Shown here in pieces: positions 46,473 through 57,863 of a stretch of DNA of 64,000 bases (positions within the stretch are counted from its first letter, which is position 1; each line of letters starts with the position of its first letter). The position numbers and the translations under genes are program-made. The stretch is from assembly GCF_010015445.1 (NCBI RefSeq), contig NC_053119.1:9951550-10015549 (forward strand). The letters run 5' to 3'. The notes under the pieces are model-generated. The model saw only the letters and a program-made list of their open reading frames with translations. It ran no database searches and was not told the origin of the DNA. Source of the stretch: Perca fluviatilis. Its lineage: Eukaryota > Chordata > Actinopteri > Perciformes > Percidae.

Positions 46473-47456
46473 GACTGTGGGTTTTGATGGGAACCATATA
46501 GTGTGTCCTGTCTGTGTTCCTTTTTTTTTTTTTTCTTCACGCACAGTCCCACCTCTTCATACATGTACAGTGGATGCTTTGATTACACACAAAGCCGTCT
46601 CAGATTAGACAGGGATTAGAGTTGTGCAGCCCACTGAACTGAGCCAGCTGGGGCGTAATGTGAGACCTGAGAGACTGGCAAGACAGATGGAGAATGGGGA
46701 GCAGGCTGCACATCCAGCTCTGGAATGGAAGTAAGGGGTTGTTTCTTCCCCCGGCCCACATCACTGATAAAACTGCTACAGTACTTAAAACCTGCAGAGA
46801 GACTGTAGACTCTGTGGACTCCATTTACATTAACAGTGTCTGGTAAACACCATTCTCTCTTTAATAAGATAATTACAGTAGAAAGAAACCATACACTTTG
46901 GTATAACTTCCCCTGAGTGCATCAACACATTATCATCCTAATATGAATCTAAATATGAAGTAAGCTCCTGTCCTGCAACCTAATGGCCTTTGGACAGGAT
47001 AAATGTGCATCCAGACTCCAAATGACTACAGACCTCTCTTAGATACTGACAACAAATGAATTATAATGCACCAATTAAATACACTGGATCGGTATTGGTG
47101 CAATTTAAGATCTTATTCAAATTTGCAGGTGTGGGCCAGACATGACAACTGAGTCAGTGATGTTATAAATTTGCAACAACCACATTTCATAAACCTTCTT
47201 CAACAAAATGAATAAAATGTACATAAGCAACACCGTGCGCGGTCTGCCGTCGACGGTGCGCGCGCTACGAGCATACACAGAGACGTTTATGTTCGTTGCA
47301 GTACTCTCTGAAACACCAGAGGGCGTACAGACAAAATAATCTGCCAATCAAAGCAGGCTGCCTGGCAACTGTAGTAAACACATCCATGTTAAAACACAGA
47401 CGTACCGTGAAAGATGACATTTATCTACTTTAATCACTAACTTGACTGTTGTCTGT
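46473..47456. other. Non-coding stretch, nothing recognised
   Basis: No exon or transposon recognised. A CpG-richer patch occurs at about 47230-47275. Confidence 0.5.
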
Positions 47457-47950
47457 TAAAGGTGCCCTGCCACACAAAACCGTTTTTACTTGCATTTTTT
47501 GAAATATGTTAGGTCCATATGTGTTTGTGTTATGTTGTGAATGTGAAAATTAACTGCTACCTCCTCTGTCAGCTCTAGCCATTGAAAAGAAATAAGCGGA
47601 GAAATCAGGCCAATTACAAAAGCTGGTCAGTCTGACATCATACTGCCTGAGCTCATTACTATTCATTAGCTAGCTGTTAGCCAATCAGATTCAAACTGCT
47701 TAGCTTGTTGTAAGCTTTCCATACCACGCTAGAATGGCTTGAAATAAGGTAACCAAGGCATTTTTTCCACAAAAAATGTTACAGAGTCGTAGTTACAAAA
47801 ATTCAGAGTTGCACAACCACGCGGCGCGACAGCTTGGGGTCCTTTGCGCTGGAAACGACAGCTGTGGTGACGTCATTGTATGGTGCGCGCCCCTGGCGCC
47901 GGGAACACCGCGGCTACCATAAACCTAGCTTAAGTCGTGTTATCTATGAC
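47457..47950. mobile_element. Fish repeat beginning AAAGGTGCCCTGCCACAC
   Basis: AAAGGTGCCCTGCCACACAA directly after TT, and internal TTACAGAGTCGTAGTTACAA, CAGAGTTGCACAACCACGCG and a GC-rich part (GTGCGCGCCCCTGGCGCC), match my memory of a common fish non-autonomous repeat. The right end is not identified. Non-coding; a 72-codon ORF at 47834-48052 is incidental. Confidence 0.5.
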
Positions 47951-49368
47951 GTGATACAATTGAATTTTCCCACAATAAAACAAAGATTTTACATTTTTCA
48001 AAAGAAAAAAAAGAAGAAATTTCAAATTGGAACTCAGTATTTGCTACAGTAATATTCTGAGCTTAGGCACTGGAATTAGTATCAAGAGATCAGGTTAGGG
48101 ATCAGTTCATCCCTAATGCAAACTAAAGCAAAACTGATACTGGATTTTTGAGAATGATACCAAAAGTAACATTTAAGAATTAAAATCTAATTACAATATA
48201 TCAACCAATATTCATTGTTCTAACATTACAAAAAACATAGCATACACAAACATCATTGATGTGCACGTTTTAAGTTTATATAGCTGCTCAAATCAAAATC
48301 TGAAGTCCCTAAGAAAAGACAAAAAAATTAATATTCATATTTATATTAATCTAAAAAAGAACAAATATTATGAAATGTGTTGTATCAAGCTTTCCAAATT
48401 AACGAGCCTAACACAAATGCAGTGTAACTGATCTGAATACTCTAACCTTACCTCCAATCACGTTTTTGCACACAATAATCTTAGACGACTCTTTTTTTTT
48501 TCACCTAATCTTTTCTCTCATCTGGATGATGACGGCTGGACAGTAAGAGGATATAGCTTAAATATATTTAAGAGAGTAAATCTAACTGAAACTGTACAAG
48601 TGACTGGGACAAAAATAGGATTTTGAGTGATGGGGCACATGCACCCCCCTTTCCCTGTGGAAATTACACTTTTGATCAAAAAATAATATAAGGCTGCAAT
48701 GTGTCAGTTCCTACATAACACACAGTTATAGAGGGTTGAATAGATGCTGTATACAGATTTGGTTTTTATCTGTTTAAAGTAAATGTATCTACCTTTCCCT
48801 CAAATGCAAGGCCCACTTTCCTCATTCATGCTTATACTCTGCAGTTAGGTTCCTCACCACTAATTGTTACTATTGGCTTTTCTTGTAGAAACTATTGTAG
48901 AGATGTACTAATGGAAGTAAATGTTGTGTATCCAGTAGTGCTGTTAAACAATCCATACTACTGCTACTGTATGCTTATTACACAACACAGACATTCACTG
49001 AGACGAGGACAAAATCCGGATGCACCGATATTGCTCTTGACAACATACAGTCAGTGGTTCTGACTCTCTCCAACCTTCCGAGGCCCGTACAGAAACCCAA
49101 ACTTCCCCCAACAATGCTCAGCATCTCGCCTCCTCTCCGATTTGGCCAAAAATCAAACAGAGGTGAGGCCTTTGAAGTCAGCAGCCTTTGAGAGTTGCTC
49201 TAGGCTACTGTCCGGTCTCTGCACCGTTTGACTCTAATGATCCCATATCCAGCAAGATTTTAGGTGCAATTTAATTGGATGATAGAGATATCTTCTCATC
49301 TTGCAATATTCAGACTGCCTTTTATCCTCCCAGCCCTGATCCTCTCACTCCTGCCACAGCGCGTGCAA

Positions 49369-49428
<60 letters not shown>

Positions 49429-50152
49429 TGTGATGAAACCAACGTTAAAAAAACACAGATTACACTCGCCACCAACAGCTTTCTGGGCTGGATTTAGCCA
49501 CCAAACCTTCAATGAACTCTTCATGGCCGGCTGCTATGTAGAGAAAACAAACTTGGCTTGTTTGTATTTCCTCCCACTTGTCATGAGTTAGGCAGGTTGA
49601 GACAGGGACACATCTAGAATTATAAAAAGGCTGACATTTGGGCACAGTATCCCATCTAAGAATGGGAAATGAGCTTTTAGTGTTGGACATCATACTAATT
49701 TACCATCCCGGCCAAGCACAATATATTGTAGATACATTTTGTCAATCTGGTGGCTAATAAGCACAGGAACATTTCTGACATTACAAAAATGTCAGCAATG
49801 TCTTTTATTCTTTCATTTGAATTCAGAGTTTGCATTGTTCCCCTATAGGCTGAGACATGAAAAATGCAAACAAACAAGGAAGTCGCTGAAATGTTAACAA
49901 CCTGCTTTTCATCCAACAAAAACAACATGATACCATGAAACTAGAACGCCTTTCTGGGGAAGGAAAAATGACATTTTTCAGACTGTTCCCAAAGAGAGGC
50001 TGTTAAATCCACATTGTGAAACTGATGTAAAACATCATTCTGTAAATTCACAATCTAATAATATACTGATCGGAATCACCTAATTCTTTGCATTGAATGC
50101 ATTGTTGGTGTGGTCATATCAAGATGTTGATAATATTTTTTGATATGAGTAT
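47951..50152. other. Non-coding stretch with (AC)n
   Basis: AT-rich, single-copy-looking DNA without a supported exon. Holds one (AC)n tract. Confidence 0.5.
49371..49424. repeat. (AC)n microsatellite
   Basis: About 27 AC units. Confidence 0.97.
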
Positions 50153-51151
50153 CAGAGATGGGGACTCGAGTTTGAGACTCGGACTCGAGACGCACTGAAG
50201 TTGCACACACAGTGACTTCTGACTTGACTCGAGATGCGGAAGTCGTGAACAATCTTTATTTTTAGGAAACAACATTGTTCTGTAAAGTACAAAGTCGAGA
50301 CAATGCTCACTTCCTGCCTTCCTAACCTGTTCGTTACAGGATTGGTTTTAAAATCTTACGGTTAACTTTTAAATCTGTCCAAGGGTTGGCGTCGCCTTAC
50401 CTGACCGAGCTCCTTCATGCTCACACTCCAGCAAGAGTGCTGAGATCCGCCAATCTGCTCCTCCTGGATGTGCCAAAAGCCAGGCTCATCACCAGAGGTG
50501 GTGGAGCCTTTGCTGTAGCCGCCCCTAACTTGTGGAACAGTTTACCATTTCATATTAGAACCGCCCCCACTCTCAAACACTTCAAATCGCTGTTGAAAAC
50601 ACATCTTTTTTCTTTGGCCTTTCCTTCCAGTTAAGAAAAAAAAAAGATATTATTACCTTTTATTTGTTTATAATTATTATTTTTCTTTGTGATATACTGT
50701 GTATTCAATTACTGTGTTATTGTTGTAGTTTACCTTGTAATGCACTTTGGTCAACCTCAGTTGTTTTTAAACGTGCTATATAAATAAATTAACATCGACA
50801 ATATAATCTGCGAGTCGGGCAGGGAAGACGCTCCGGTTCTGAAACGCTCCCGATGTGGTACGGCGCGTGGCGGAGGACGGAACAAAACCATAACGCTGCT
50901 GGAACGCAGCACAGACATTCCCAGTGTAAAACCGGAGTAATACGGAACGTATCTGCTGCACGCGGCCACACGTGACAGAGGACAACAAACATGTTGACCG
51001 CACCGGCAGCTGCTGAGCCATTCATCATAAGCTTTGGCTTTAAAAACTTTCTACAAAAAGGCTCAAACAAAAGAAGTGCTTAATGCAAAATATGTGGACT
51101 CTAGCTCAAAGAATTGATACTTGACTAGTCGGAGACTTGTGAGCATCTCTG
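50153..51151. mobile_element. hAT-like element containing an L2 tail
   Basis: Ends CAGAGATG (50153) and CATCTCTG (to 51151) are perfect 8-bp inverted repeats. Subterminal GACTCG/ACTTG motifs (GGACTCGAGTTTGAGACTCG; GACTAGTCGGAGACTTGTGA) are typical of a common fish repeat. Flanking 8-mers ATGAGTAT and ATCAGTGT agree at six positions, a decayed hAT-type duplication. An L2 fragment occupies about 50330-50792. The right part (50800-51070) is CpG-rich and non-coding. Confidence 0.65.
50330..50792 (+). mobile_element. L2-type LINE 3' fragment
   Basis: An open frame at 50386-50634 reads as the C-terminus of an L2-clade reverse transcriptase. It has YLTELL, then RVLRSAN, LLLDVPKAR, AFAVAAPNLWNSLPFHIR and FKSLLKTHLFSLAF, in the order known for that family, and stops normally at 50634. 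The 3' tail runs to ACGTGCTATATAAATAAATT, a typical L2-like end. Only the last ~100 codons are present, so this is a 5'-truncated dead copy. It lies inside the CAGAGATG-ended element. Confidence 0.88.
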
Positions 51152-51833
51152 ATCAGTGTATGTTTGACTAACCAGGATTACTGCTTTCCGTTGGTTTCTG
51201 ACTCTGCAGTGAAAACTGACTGACATCAACAGTTAACCCACCATCCCTTTACCACATCACCCCTGCCGCAGACAAACCACAATGTGGAAGAAACCACAGC
51301 CATGACAGCTCTCTTTCTCTCTTTAGTGTTTAGTGCAATCCTCATCCAAGTCTGCTGCTGCGACAGCCCGGCACTTTGTGACATGAGGGCACCCTCCCTG
51401 AGAGTGACTTGTAGGGAATTCATTTTGTCAAAGTGTCAGACGCATCAAACATCAAGCCGCAAGCCGAGTGTCAACACTCAGTAGAAGGAGGGGAAAGCTA
51501 CAGAGACTGAATGACACTCTCCTGGAGAGATGCTTGGTCAGAAGCTTGTACTATACTGTGCCCTTTTCTTTGCACATTTCCTGTGCAAGTCTTTGTTTTA
51601 ATAAAAAAAAAAAAAAAAAATACCCAATGCATTCAAGCGTGTGTGTGTGTGTACCAGGGTGGTTATTCAACTTTAAGACACATTTAATAAGATTTTTGGT
51701 TCATTTTAGCATCTAAGATTAGTTGTATCTTCTTCCCAGGTACTGGAATCTGTATGCAGGGGTCATTTCCTCTTTCTTTGTCCCAACATTATCTATGCTC
51801 CAACACTCAACTGTCCTGTTTTCAGTTTATGCT
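51152..51833. other. Non-coding stretch with one curious small ORF
   Basis: An ORF at 51284-51484 plus (66 codons) begins with a signal-peptide-like hydrophobic stretch and is cysteine-rich, but it has no homology that I recognise and no gene context. See the findings. An A-run is at 51602-51619. Confidence 0.4.
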
Positions 51834-52351
51834 GGTTGGCAATAGCCTAGAAATCTAGACGCACCCTAGCGGCAGCAAATGTAATTTTCAGCCAGGGTCA
51901 GTCTAGCATCTCTCCGTTGGCTTGCGAGCTGGAAAAAACAAATTCTGGTCAGGCCAATCACATCGTGTATAGAGTCGGTGGGCGGGCTTAACATAAGGAC
52001 GGCAGAGTTGCGACAGTTCCGCGTGAATTCCCTGCTACTTCAAAACAAAGAAGATGGCTGCTGCTGCTGCTGGCGAACAGCGGTCTTTCGAAAAGGCTTT
52101 AGCCGCGACTCTGGAAGCCTTGGAGTTAAGCACTGAAGTCATTCTTAAAAAAGGAAGATTGGTTTGGAGTTTTGCCGACCGGATACGGCAAAAATGTAAT
52201 CTATCAACTAGCATTGCTTTGGTTGGCTATGAGCGCAGAGGGAATTTGAAAGACAACCGTTTATCCCGCCCCTCGGATTGAGCCCTGCCAATAGCGAGTT
52301 CCCAGAGCCAACATCTTGATGTGGGTCTGGCTTGTCAGGCTAGGTTGGCAA
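51834..52351 (+). mobile_element. Helicase-fragment element, copy 2, perfect TSD
   Basis: The element 51843-52342 (500 bp) shares both ends with the copy at 15048-15494. It is flanked by GGTTGGCAA on both sides (51834-51842, 52343-52351), a perfect 9-bp TSD. Relative to copy 1 it keeps about 90 extra bases near its 5' end but lacks about 30 bases in the helicase-like frame and part of the sequence after the motif. The ORF at 52054-52281 starts MAAAAAGEQRS like copy 1 and then shifts frame, so no Walker A motif is read. The hairpin around CATCTTGATG near the 3' end is conserved. Confidence 0.85.
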
Positions 52352-53135
52352 TTGAAAGTTGGCACACTCTCTAATGCCTGGCTGAATGGTGCCAACATGT
52401 ATACTGCTTCAGGCTATGTATTCAGTTGTTCTCTTATTAAAAACGGTGCCATTTTACACAACAATATCACAGTCAAATACTCCCCTCAATCTCCTACTGT
52501 ACCATACTTTGGCCTGTAATAAAGAGCAGCTGCATTCACATGTTAATATTTATTCACAATTAAAAAAAAAAAAAAAATATGTGAAGAGACTGAAATGCAA
52601 AAACGAGTTCTCCAAATGATCAGGAGCATTGATTATAATTTCACAAGACATTTTATTAACTGTCAGGAGCATTATCTTCTTAAATGTCTGTCAATTAAGT
52701 TTCTTGCCTCTAAAGATGTCAGCAGTCTGTATATTTTTGCTACTCACTCACCTTAAAACCTCTCATACTATTACAGTGTCCTTCCTTTTACAGTTATTAC
52801 CTATCACACTCTCCTCACAGTTATTTCTGCGTTGACTTCAGATGAGGTTTAACACTGAAAAGCTCATTTTTATTCCTTTACCAGCAAGAAATCCTTTTTA
52901 CGCCAATGTATTTAGTTACCTAATACAAAATGACATGGCATGATAGCGCCACCACTGTAATAGATTTTCTTGCTGGGTTTAATTTGTCACACACATTAAT
53001 CAGTCCACGTTTAGAGATTAGCGGGAGATTAAACACTTTGCCATCTATCTAGCCAAATATCTGAGAAAGGTTGAGGTGGCTCTTGTGTTAAAGTCAATTA
53101 TGAGTTTTTGTAAAAAGACTGTGCCTATGTATGTA

Positions 53136-53237
<102 letters not shown>

Positions 53238-53342
53238 GGGATGAGCTAAAGGCTTTCAGACAATCTGCTCCATTCACCCCGCTGGGCTACCAGCCCAAAT
53301 CACCCCTGTCTCGTGTGGCTGACAGACCTGCACGGGCACAGG

Positions 53343-53348
<6 letters not shown>

Positions 53349-53382
<34 letters not shown>
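53349..53382. repeat. (CA)n microsatellite
   Basis: About 17 CA units, complementary to the GT tract 110 bases upstream. Confidence 0.95.
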
Positions 53383-53384
<2 letters not shown>

Positions 53385-53765
53385 ATTGAAAGTAAAATCC
53401 GCATATGCAGTTAAGTGCACATAGGTTCACACCTCTGGGATGTCTGGGTAACTCAGCACATGCAGTGTTGTGAATTTTAATTTGTCATGACCTTTGTCAC
53501 ATTTCACTCCCCGTCACTCTCTTTTATTCATTCGGGATCTATCCGATGAAAACTCTCTGTAATATGACGCAATATACTGTATGATGCTACATAAATACAC
53601 ACTATCTCTGTCTAACGTATTTACAAACGTATCTCTAACTCATTCATTTCTTGCACTTGTCAAATACGTTCAGCCTATCGACACCTTTCATCAATACGTA
53701 GAACACGTAAAATACGCCCAGTCAGAAAACACGACACTCAATTACTAGCCCTCCACGCAATACCC

Positions 53766-53769
<4 letters not shown>

Positions 53770-53796
<27 letters not shown>
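53770..53796. repeat. (CA)n microsatellite
   Basis: About 13 CA units. Confidence 0.95.
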
Positions 53797-55426
53797 AATA
53801 CAATCAATACTCTGAGGCAATCACATGCAGGCCCTCATTAAGCCTTCACGCTCACCTTAAGCCTCCACGGTTGACTGACGCTGCTGGCTTATGCTGGATT
53901 AATGGACCAAACAACGGTGTCTGGCTAAGGACTTCCTCAAACAGCGAATGAGCACCTTTTCATTTGAATGTAAACACATTGGCTCAAGCAGAGGAATGGT
54001 GGCGGAGTCTGGCAGTTTGCCTGTTGACAGGTGAGGGAATCATTAACCAGAGCGACCTCGGCAAAGTATCGCTGAACTTTCACTGAGTTCAAAGAACGAG
54101 CCACATTATAATGCCAATGCCTTTATCTCTCTTATGTGATGTGCGGTTTTCATTTTTAGCCTTTATTATTAAAAAAAGCAGTTGGAAATACATGAGCAGC
54201 CATTTGACAGTTCAGAAGGAGGCTCATGAATTAAATGGTAAGAGCATTTTATTATTTTATTGGAGTGACAAATGCAATATTGAAGCCTTATCGCTTTGTC
54301 CTCCAAGGAAAAGCAAAGATCTAATTTCAGTGCTGTCCGCTTCCTCGTATCCTGCAAAATGCTCCCCTTATGATCCCTCTTTTGTCAGTGAGATCTAGGT
54401 GTTAACTTTAAGATTTTACAAAGCAGTCAATCTCCCATTATTGAGGCATGTGCAGGTGAACAGAAAATCCCTCAGAGGACTGTAAATCCAAAAAGAGGAT
54501 TAAAAATTGAGATGAGAAGATGGGATACAGGGCACAAACGGCATTGAAGCACAGAGGAGGACGTTGATTTGTTAACAAAAAATAAGAACTGAAATAGAAG
54601 ATAAATAAAACGCTGAGTAAATCTACTGCAGCTATGCAGTTTGTTTCTCCTGCATCTTAAGCATGTCGAACATTGCAATCATGCAGCAAAATGTCAAATT
54701 TGACTTGAACACATGAGGTGATTACAGGTGGAATATTCATAGTGTGAGTCAGAGTACTTCATTATAAGAGAGTAGAGTGGGAGTGAATAGCGATGGGGAG
54801 TTTGTTTTGGAGCTCAGGGCTATTTCCTGGATTCCTGTGTTCTGTCTCTCTCGGTCTCTCGGTCTCTCTCTCTAACTGGCTGATCTGACAGGTCATTGAC
54901 CTGCCCAGTGGTCTGAGGTATGACTCACTCATCAGCTAAATCCCTCTGGCCCCCCCCCGGTGCAGACCACCCCTACCGTTCCTGCTTTTTGCTGCTAGTG
55001 CAATAGCAAATTCTCATTAACTATGTGCACAACATGGACAGATAAAGACAAAAAATATATATATCTACAACTACTAAGCTTTTATAATGCATGTGCACTA
55101 CGTTCACACTAGCAGGAAGTACAGTTAGCATGGTATATGTTTATCATTTATTATGCAATTCATTTTTAAGATATGGTCTCATGAACCACAAAGGGATTTC
55201 ATAAATAACTAGTGATGGGTAATCAGTATTCTGGTGGTTGAGCTCCAGCAGCCTTTTGAGGCTAGAGACTATTACAGAATCCGACAGAAAAAGAGGCGTA
55301 GGCAGGGGTCTGTTCTCCCCTCAGGGAATGAGGATTGATGGTGTTCATTTGAGAGTGGGTCATATCTGAAACCTTGTGATAAATGTAGTGATGTCATTAA
55401 TGGGGGGGGACGACAGGGGGGAGGGG

Positions 55427-55456
<30 letters not shown>
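55427..55456. repeat. Poly-A run
   Basis: Thirty A in a row after a G-rich stretch; no retroposon body was identified upstream. Confidence 0.95.
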
Positions 55457-55457
<1 letters not shown>

Positions 55458-55928
55458 GCACTTACTGTAGGGGTGTTTTGTTTGGGGGGGGAAACATGAT
55501 CACAGCTTAGTTCAGCACTCCTGTCTGCCACTATATTGTCCCATTGACCAGTAAACCTGCCTATTCACTACCTGCTATCATTCTGCACAGGAAAAACCAG
55601 TTTCCTGGTTCTGTTGAAGTGTTCACCAAACAAACATTCCTGACAAACCGGTTTGGTCACAACCTCTGCTTTGGGAAAGAATAAGAACACCTTGGCTTAC
55701 TTAATAACGAACGAGGATGCATCAAAATCAGCCTCACTGGACCAACAACTGTCCCGAATGGCAAAAAAAACAAAAAAAAACAGCAGGTCGAATCACTTTC
55801 ATCGGCATGGTAAACGTGGTAAATACACAGACACAATGTGCAAAAACGGTGAAAACTTCAGGAGACTCGAGACCTATAAGCAAAAGTAAGCGACTTATAC
55901 GAGTTACGCACAGTTTGTGATAGCGTAC

Positions 55929-55999
55929 CTGCAGGGTGCGTGGTAGAAGGGATATCCATGGTGAGGTATGTGACTGCAGTATCCAGATTGATTCCACAT
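55929..55999 (-). CDS. Candidate first coding exon, unknown gene
   Basis: On the minus strand an ATG at 55999-55997 has context GCACCATGT (A at -3). It opens 23 codons that begin MWNQSGYCSH and end HAPC, then two bases of a split codon, then CAG|GTACGC at 55929/55928, a good splice donor. The peptide is polar, rich in His, Tyr and Cys, with no signal peptide or known domain, and I do not recognise the gene. Directly upstream on that strand lies CpG-rich DNA (55996-56210). If real, the gene runs toward lower coordinates; later exons were not identified. Short length leaves a real possibility of chance. It could also be an alternative promoter of a larger gene. Confidence 0.35.
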
Positions 56000-57060
56000 G
56001 GTGCTTCTCTTGTTCCGACGTGATGACAGTTCACAAGTGCCGCCGCTGTTACTTTCGGCTTTCTATTTCTGGTGCCGTGGAATCAGACGCGGGCTGCTGG
56101 GAGTCACATTAATCAGCGTCGCTACTCTCGCTCCTCGAGTGGCTCCGTGGGGAGGAAACGAGAGGTGGCGGCGAGTTGGGAGAGCAGGGATTACTGAGAA
56201 GATGAGGTGAGGGGCTGAACTCAAAACAGAGAAGGGATGATGTCAGGTGAGTCAAGTCCGGTGTGGTTTACACACCTGGATATGAAGTCTGCTGCTGCCC
56301 CCCCCTTCGCCCCCCCTCTCCCCACAGCTTTTCAGCAGAGTCTCAGACGACTGCCCCAGGTGAAGTCTGACATCACAGGTTACTCCTTTATTCCTGCCTT
56401 GAGACAGTCATTTCCCTCGGGTCTCAGGTGAAAACATGTATAACAGATGTCTTTGAGGTTAACCTTGCTGAGCTGTATCTTTTTGCCTGTTAAATCATGC
56501 GTAATATGTGTCTCCAACTCACATCACAATGATTTAACTCGCACTCGCAGGGTTTTTCGACCTCTCAGGTGCAGATCTATCAGATGGTGTCCAAGATAAG
56601 AATTCAGAGACCTCCGTTTCTCCAGCAATCCCTGATGCTCTGTTTATGTCTTTCACACGTGCAGTGCATTCTCTCCAAAGTTCACAGGCCCCACAAATCC
56701 CTCTCTTCTTAACATGAGCAGGTTAAAATCCACAGCCCCTGCATTCCTCCGCTGTACCTAGTTTGTCTCTGAGGTAGCCGACTCCGGCACAGGCGCTTAT
56801 TTCCCCAATCACAGGCTTCCCACCGGCTCTCCACCCTCACGAAACAACAGCGGTGCACGGCGCTGAATGACTGAGCATACTCGCAGAAAACGAGAGAGAG
56901 AAAGAGAGAGAGAAGAGGGGGGTGGCAGAGAGAGAGACAGCGAATGTATCAGGAGCGAGAGAGCGTGAAAACGAGGAAGAGGTAAACAGAGTGGAGCTGC
57001 ATTCCTTTTCCCGCCTCATGCTTGTCTGGCAGGATACACACCGATGAGAGGACGAGAGGG
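55996..57060 (-). promoter_or_regulatory. CpG-rich candidate promoter/5' UTR region
   Basis: The stretch 56000-56200 contains about 17 CpG dinucleotides (for example GCCGCCGC, GACGCGGG, GGCGGCGAG), far above the AT-rich surroundings. CpGs and GA/CT-rich purine-pyrimidine tracts continue to about 57.06 kb. Such unmethylated-looking islands typically mark vertebrate promoters. The orientation (minus) is inferred from the candidate exon at 55929-55999. No clear TATA box was found; a C-run lies at 56300-56322. Confidence 0.4.
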
Positions 57061-57067
57061 AAGGAGG

Positions 57068-57069
<2 letters not shown>

Positions 57070-57114
<45 letters not shown>
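57070..57114. repeat. (GA)n microsatellite
   Basis: About 22 GA units followed by a short GT run; minus-strand Ser/Leu ORFs are artefacts. Confidence 0.96.
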
Positions 57115-57117
<3 letters not shown>

Positions 57118-57863
57118 TGTGTGGAATGAGAGACCCTGATGTGTTTACATGCACACACAAAATGTGATTACGGTGTAATTTCAGACCTGAATGCAAACCT
57201 GACACAGCCCATGTAAACTCCTTTACCTCAGCTTTGCCAGGACAATTACGATTGTAGTTAACTATGGTTTTGTAGTCACAAGGAAGTATGTAGAATACTC
57301 TGGTTTTATATAAACAGAGGCCTGAAAGAATATGTATATACCGTACATTAAAGTATTTCTTGAGGAACTGTATGAATAATTCGTGAAGGGGTAGGGCTGG
57401 GCTGAGATCGAGCGTGTTCTCTCGAGCTTAATAATGTCACGATGGTTGGGTTTTGTTATTCACGCTCTTTCAATGGAATCATATGTGATAATATCATTAT
57501 ATTATGTTACCGTTTAAACAATTCCATGAAATTTCAGTTTTATATTTGCCAAGGAGTTTTGTCTGAAGTTATGTATTTGTATAATAGTTTGTATGATCTG
57601 TCCAACCAACGGTTTAAAGTCCAAAAACATTCATTTATTTCACTATCACTACGTCAACTCCTCACAATTAAGAGGCTGGAACTTGATAACGCTTGGCATT
57701 CTTGCTTTTATCAATGAATGATTTCCGCTTTGGATATATACATAGGACATTATTGAGTGCATGTAAACACAGCCCCCGTGGAAAAAGCTGAAAGATTAAG
57801 AGACTGAAGTAATACAAGTGAGAAAAGTTATAGAAAGGACTGATGGGATGAGAAAGATAAACA
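57115..57863. other. Non-coding stretch, nothing recognised
   Basis: AT-rich. The 91-codon plus ORF at 57442-57717 has no domain. Confidence 0.5.
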
